A stretch of 64,000 nt of DNA from Vombatus ursinus. Its lineage: Eukaryota; Chordata; Mammalia; Diprotodontia; Vombatidae. The position numbers were made by a program, and so were the translations under genes. The stretch covers positions 9,668,298 to 9,732,297 of the forward strand of contig NW_020949602.1 in NCBI RefSeq assembly GCF_900497805.2, given 5' to 3'. A model generated the notes under the pieces. The model searched no databases and was not told where the DNA came from. It saw only the letters and a list, made by a program, of their open reading frames with translations. Below, piece after piece: positions 61,801-64,000 of this stretch. Position 1 is the first letter of the stretch. The number at the start of each line of letters is the position of its first letter.

Positions 61801-62155
61801 GACAGTGAATCCCACTCAAAATTCAGAAACCTAAATTCTTTTTTTTAGGCAATTGGGGTTAAATGAAAGTGTCAAGGGTTTGAACTGAGGCCAGATTTGA
61901 ACTCAGGTCCTCTTGTCTTCAGGGCCGGTGCTCTATCCGCTGCACCACTTAGCTGCCCCTAAAGACCTGAATTCTAATCTTGGATTAGCCACTAGCAATA
62001 ACAATAGCATCAGCTCCTCTGTTACTTACTAGCTGTATGAACTTGAGCAAGTCACAGTCTTTCTAAGCCTCAGTTTCCTCATCTGAAAAAAGAGAAAACT
62101 AAACTAGATGGACTCTGAGGTCTCTTCCAGCCCTAGATCTAGGATGCCCTGGTGT
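61800..62155 (+). mobile_element. MIR-type SINE split by a younger SINE
   Basis: After the inserted SINE the copy shows ACCTGAATTCTAATCTTGGA, GAGCAAGTCACAGTCTTTCT, AGCCTCAGTTTCCTCATCTG and a tail GAGGTCTCTTCCAGCCCTAG. Confidence 0.75.
61836..61960 (-). mobile_element. tRNA-derived SINE (marsupial type) in a MIR
   Basis: Inverted copy from TTTTTTTAGGCAATTGGGGT to CACTTAGCTGCCCC with an internal gap. AAACCTAAATTC at the left and AAAGACCTGAATTC at the right look like a worn target-site duplication. Confidence 0.85.
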
Positions 62156-62264
62156 GATAAGGCTTAAGAATCACCTTTGTCCCAATAACTGGCCAAGGGG
62201 AAGGTAACACCGACAAGCGCCCAATTCAGAGAAGTTAGGAGATTTGTACTTGGTCACATTGAGT

Positions 62265-62505
62265 AAGTCACAGAATAACAGAATCTGATCATTGGAAGAG
62301 AGCCCGGTGCCCATCTACGGTCATCCATGAAAGGATTCTCCACCGCAACGTACCTGAGAAGTGGTTCTCCAGCCTCTCCTTGAAGACATCCAGTGAGGGA
62401 GAACCCTCTCAAGACGGTGCATCGCACTTTTGGACAGCTCAGGCTGTCGGGAATGATTTTTCCCCATCATCGTCTAAATTGGTTTCTTTGCCACCCCCGT
62501 TCAGC
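62265..62505 (-). mobile_element. CR1/L3-type LINE 3' end
   Basis: Inverted order: GTCACAGAATAACAGAATCT, CCTCTCCTTGAAGACATCCA, GTGAGGGAGAACCCTCTC, CACTTTTGGACAGCTCAGGC. Confidence 0.78.
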
Positions 62506-62506
62506 T

Positions 62507-63060
62507 CCCAAAGTCATCTTCCCAAAGGGCTGACCAAGTCGCTCACCTACTAAACTAACTCCAGAGGTCCCCTACCATCTCCAGGATCAAATAGAAAATC
62601 CTTTGTTTGGCTTCGAAAGTCCTTTATAACCTGCCCTCGCTGCTGCCTTTTCAGTCTTCTTACATTTCCTCCCCTCCATTTAAATACTTTGTGATCCAGG
62701 CTTTTGGCTTTTTCTTAAACCAGACACTCAACCTCCGACTCTGTTCATTTTTACTGGCTGTCCTTCATGCCTGGAAGGCTCTCCTTCCCCATCTCTGCCT
62801 CTTGGCTTCCCTGGCTTCCCTGCCTTCCTTCAGGTTTCAGTTAAAGCCTCCCCTTCTATGAGAAGACTTTCCCAATGCCCCTTAAAGCTTACACCTCCCC
62901 TCTGAGATCACTGCCAGTTTACCTTGTATGTATGTCAAATGCATATAGTTACTGTCATGTTGCCTCCCCTATTAAAATGGGAGCTACTTGAGAGCAGGGG
63001 CTGTCTTTCCCTTTCTTTTTATCTTCAGAGCTTAGCACAGTGCCTGTCACACAGCAATAA
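62507..63060 (+). mobile_element. L2-type LINE 3' part
   Basis: Sense order over 550 bases: AACTCCAGAGGTCCCCTACC, ATCTCCAGGATCAAATAGAA, TCGAAAGTCCTTTATAACCT, TTCATGCCTGGAAGGCTCTC, GAGCTTAGCACAGTGCCTGT. Reaches the L2 terminus. The clearest 3' L2 copy in the window. Confidence 0.9.
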
Positions 63061-63069
63061 TCATAACTA

Positions 63070-63310
63070 CTATTATAGCTAAGGTTTAGGGAGCTTTAGG
63101 GTATATGTGAGCTCATTTGATTCTCCCAACAATGCTAGTCGAGTCATCGATTCCAACTTCCTCTCACAGCTGTGGTTCTGTCTGGTGGCCAGGCAAGTGT
63201 CCAGCTCAAGCCTCCGGACTCCACATCCCAGGCTTTTCCCACCCTCCAGCACTTCCTCTCAAACTAGCTGCGTGACCTTGGGGGAGAAGACGTTAATTAG
63301 CATTAGTGTT
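63070..63310. repeat. MIR3-like remnant
   Basis: TATGTGAGCTCATTTGATTC then TCCCAACAATGCTAG resembles an inverted MIR3 segment. Only this part is clear. Confidence 0.4.
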
Positions 63311-63685
63311 TAGCGGTGCTTCTGCTCTTTTATTGTGGGTACTTACTAAATGCCACCTTTGTAAATATGTTCACTCCATTTGCTTCATCAAATATGAGAG
63401 CTGGGATTATTCTCTCTGAGCTCCTGCTCCCCTTGGTGCCATTGCTGATGAAACCCTGATGTTCTGCCTATGAGAACAGCTCCCCAGAATTATGACTATT
63501 ACCCCCGGAAAGTTCTTGTCAAAGCACAAATGCTTTTTGACTCAAGCTGATTTTATTATGCAGCATTCAAATAATTGCATGGAAACACTAGTGCCCTCCC
63601 TCCCAAACTACTTTATGTTTAACTACTTTGTATATGTGTTTATTGATTTTATACTTGTGTTATATATACTTAGATATCTGCTACT
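63310..63685. other. Intergenic stretch, not identified
   Basis: No gene or named repeat is visible. Confidence 0.35.
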
Positions 63686-63805
63686 TTTCTCCTCTATGAG
63701 AATGTAAACTTATAGAGTAGCGATTGTTTCATTCTTTGTACTTATATCCCTAGTGACTGGCACATAGTAGGTGCTTAAATACTTGTCAATTGATTGATTG
63801 TGTGA
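63685..63805 (+). mobile_element. L2-type LINE 3' terminus
   Basis: Sense: TATGAGAATGTAAACTTATA, TATCCCTAGTGACTGGCACA, TAGTAGGTGCTTAAATACTT and the ATTGATTGATTG end. Confidence 0.8.
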
Positions 63806-63879
63806 TTAGTAGTTGGACTTGAAGGCAAAAGTACTGCTACAATGGACATATACCTCAACAAAGTCAAAGACAGTGTCTT

Positions 63880-64000
63880 TATGTGAGACAACTGGCATAA
63901 TGGATAGAGTGATCTCCTTGAAACGATGAGCACTTGAGTTCAAATCCTGCCTCGGAAACTTACTAGCTGAGTGATAACAGGAGAGCCTTTTCAGCCCAAC
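63880..64000 (+). mobile_element. SINE, cut by the window edge
   Basis: Sense order: ATGGATAGAGTGATCTCCTT, GAGTTCAAATCCTGCCTCGG, TTACTAGCTGAGTGATAACA. The tail is outside the window. Confidence 0.75.

Noticed and set aside
55600-64000. A divergent gene sharing the DOCK7 promoter
   Set aside because: No exon chain, conserved peptide or splice-compatible frame was found on the plus strand; the region is mainly repeat fossils. ATG4C, the expected upstream neighbour, is not in the window.

Overview
The window is vertebrate nuclear DNA, almost certainly from a marsupial. Repeats are very dense. Three repeat types together point to marsupials: tRNA-derived SINEs whose antisense copies end in a typical GCTGCCCC head, marsupial-type L1 copies, and a BovB/RTE LINE with matching short RTE-tailed elements. 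Long L2- and CR1/L3-type LINE remains add to this. I cannot name the species.

Only one host gene is visible: the 5' end of DOCK7, on the minus strand. Nine exons, at 55097-55134, 33819-33924, 22718-22893, 22299-22367, 14450-14579, 14133-14345, 13484-13569, 10271-10337 and 2998-3147, join with correct GT/AG splice sites and compatible phases. They give an uninterrupted 345-codon N-terminus starting MAERRAFAQKISRTVAAEV. The family's known serines fall at residues 180 and 182 of this model, as in the human protein. DOCK7 is a Rac/Cdc42 exchange factor of about 2,100 residues, so the window holds roughly the first sixth of it. The catalytic DHR domains lie to the left, outside the window.

Layout from right to left, following transcription. 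64.0-55.6 kb is upstream intergenic DNA, nearly all recognisable repeat fossils (L1, L2, CR1/L3, SINE). 55.56-54.43 kb is a strong CpG island with promoter, 5' UTR and exon 1, followed at once by a very long C tract (G runs in the transcript). Intron 1 (21.2 kb) is crowded with L2 copies in both orientations, an L1 3' end, and a nest in which one L2 copy is split by an RTE/BovB LINE, a short DNA transposon and an RTE-tailed short element. Intron 2 (10.9 kb) holds an antisense L1 and several L2 pieces. Introns 3 to 7 are shorter. Intron 8 (7.1 kb) holds a CR1/L3 copy split by an LTR-like fossil, and an L1 with a second, 3'-end L1 inserted in it between 10-bp target-site duplications. Intron 9 is cut by the window edge and holds the 5' end of an antisense L1.

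I found no RNA genes, no CRISPR arrays, no second host gene and no evidence of a new biological system. The points most worth a second look are the G-run tract beside the exon 1 donor, the L2 copy running into the CpG island, the nested transposons, inverted L1 pairs flanking small exon groups, and the frame-neutral exon 6.
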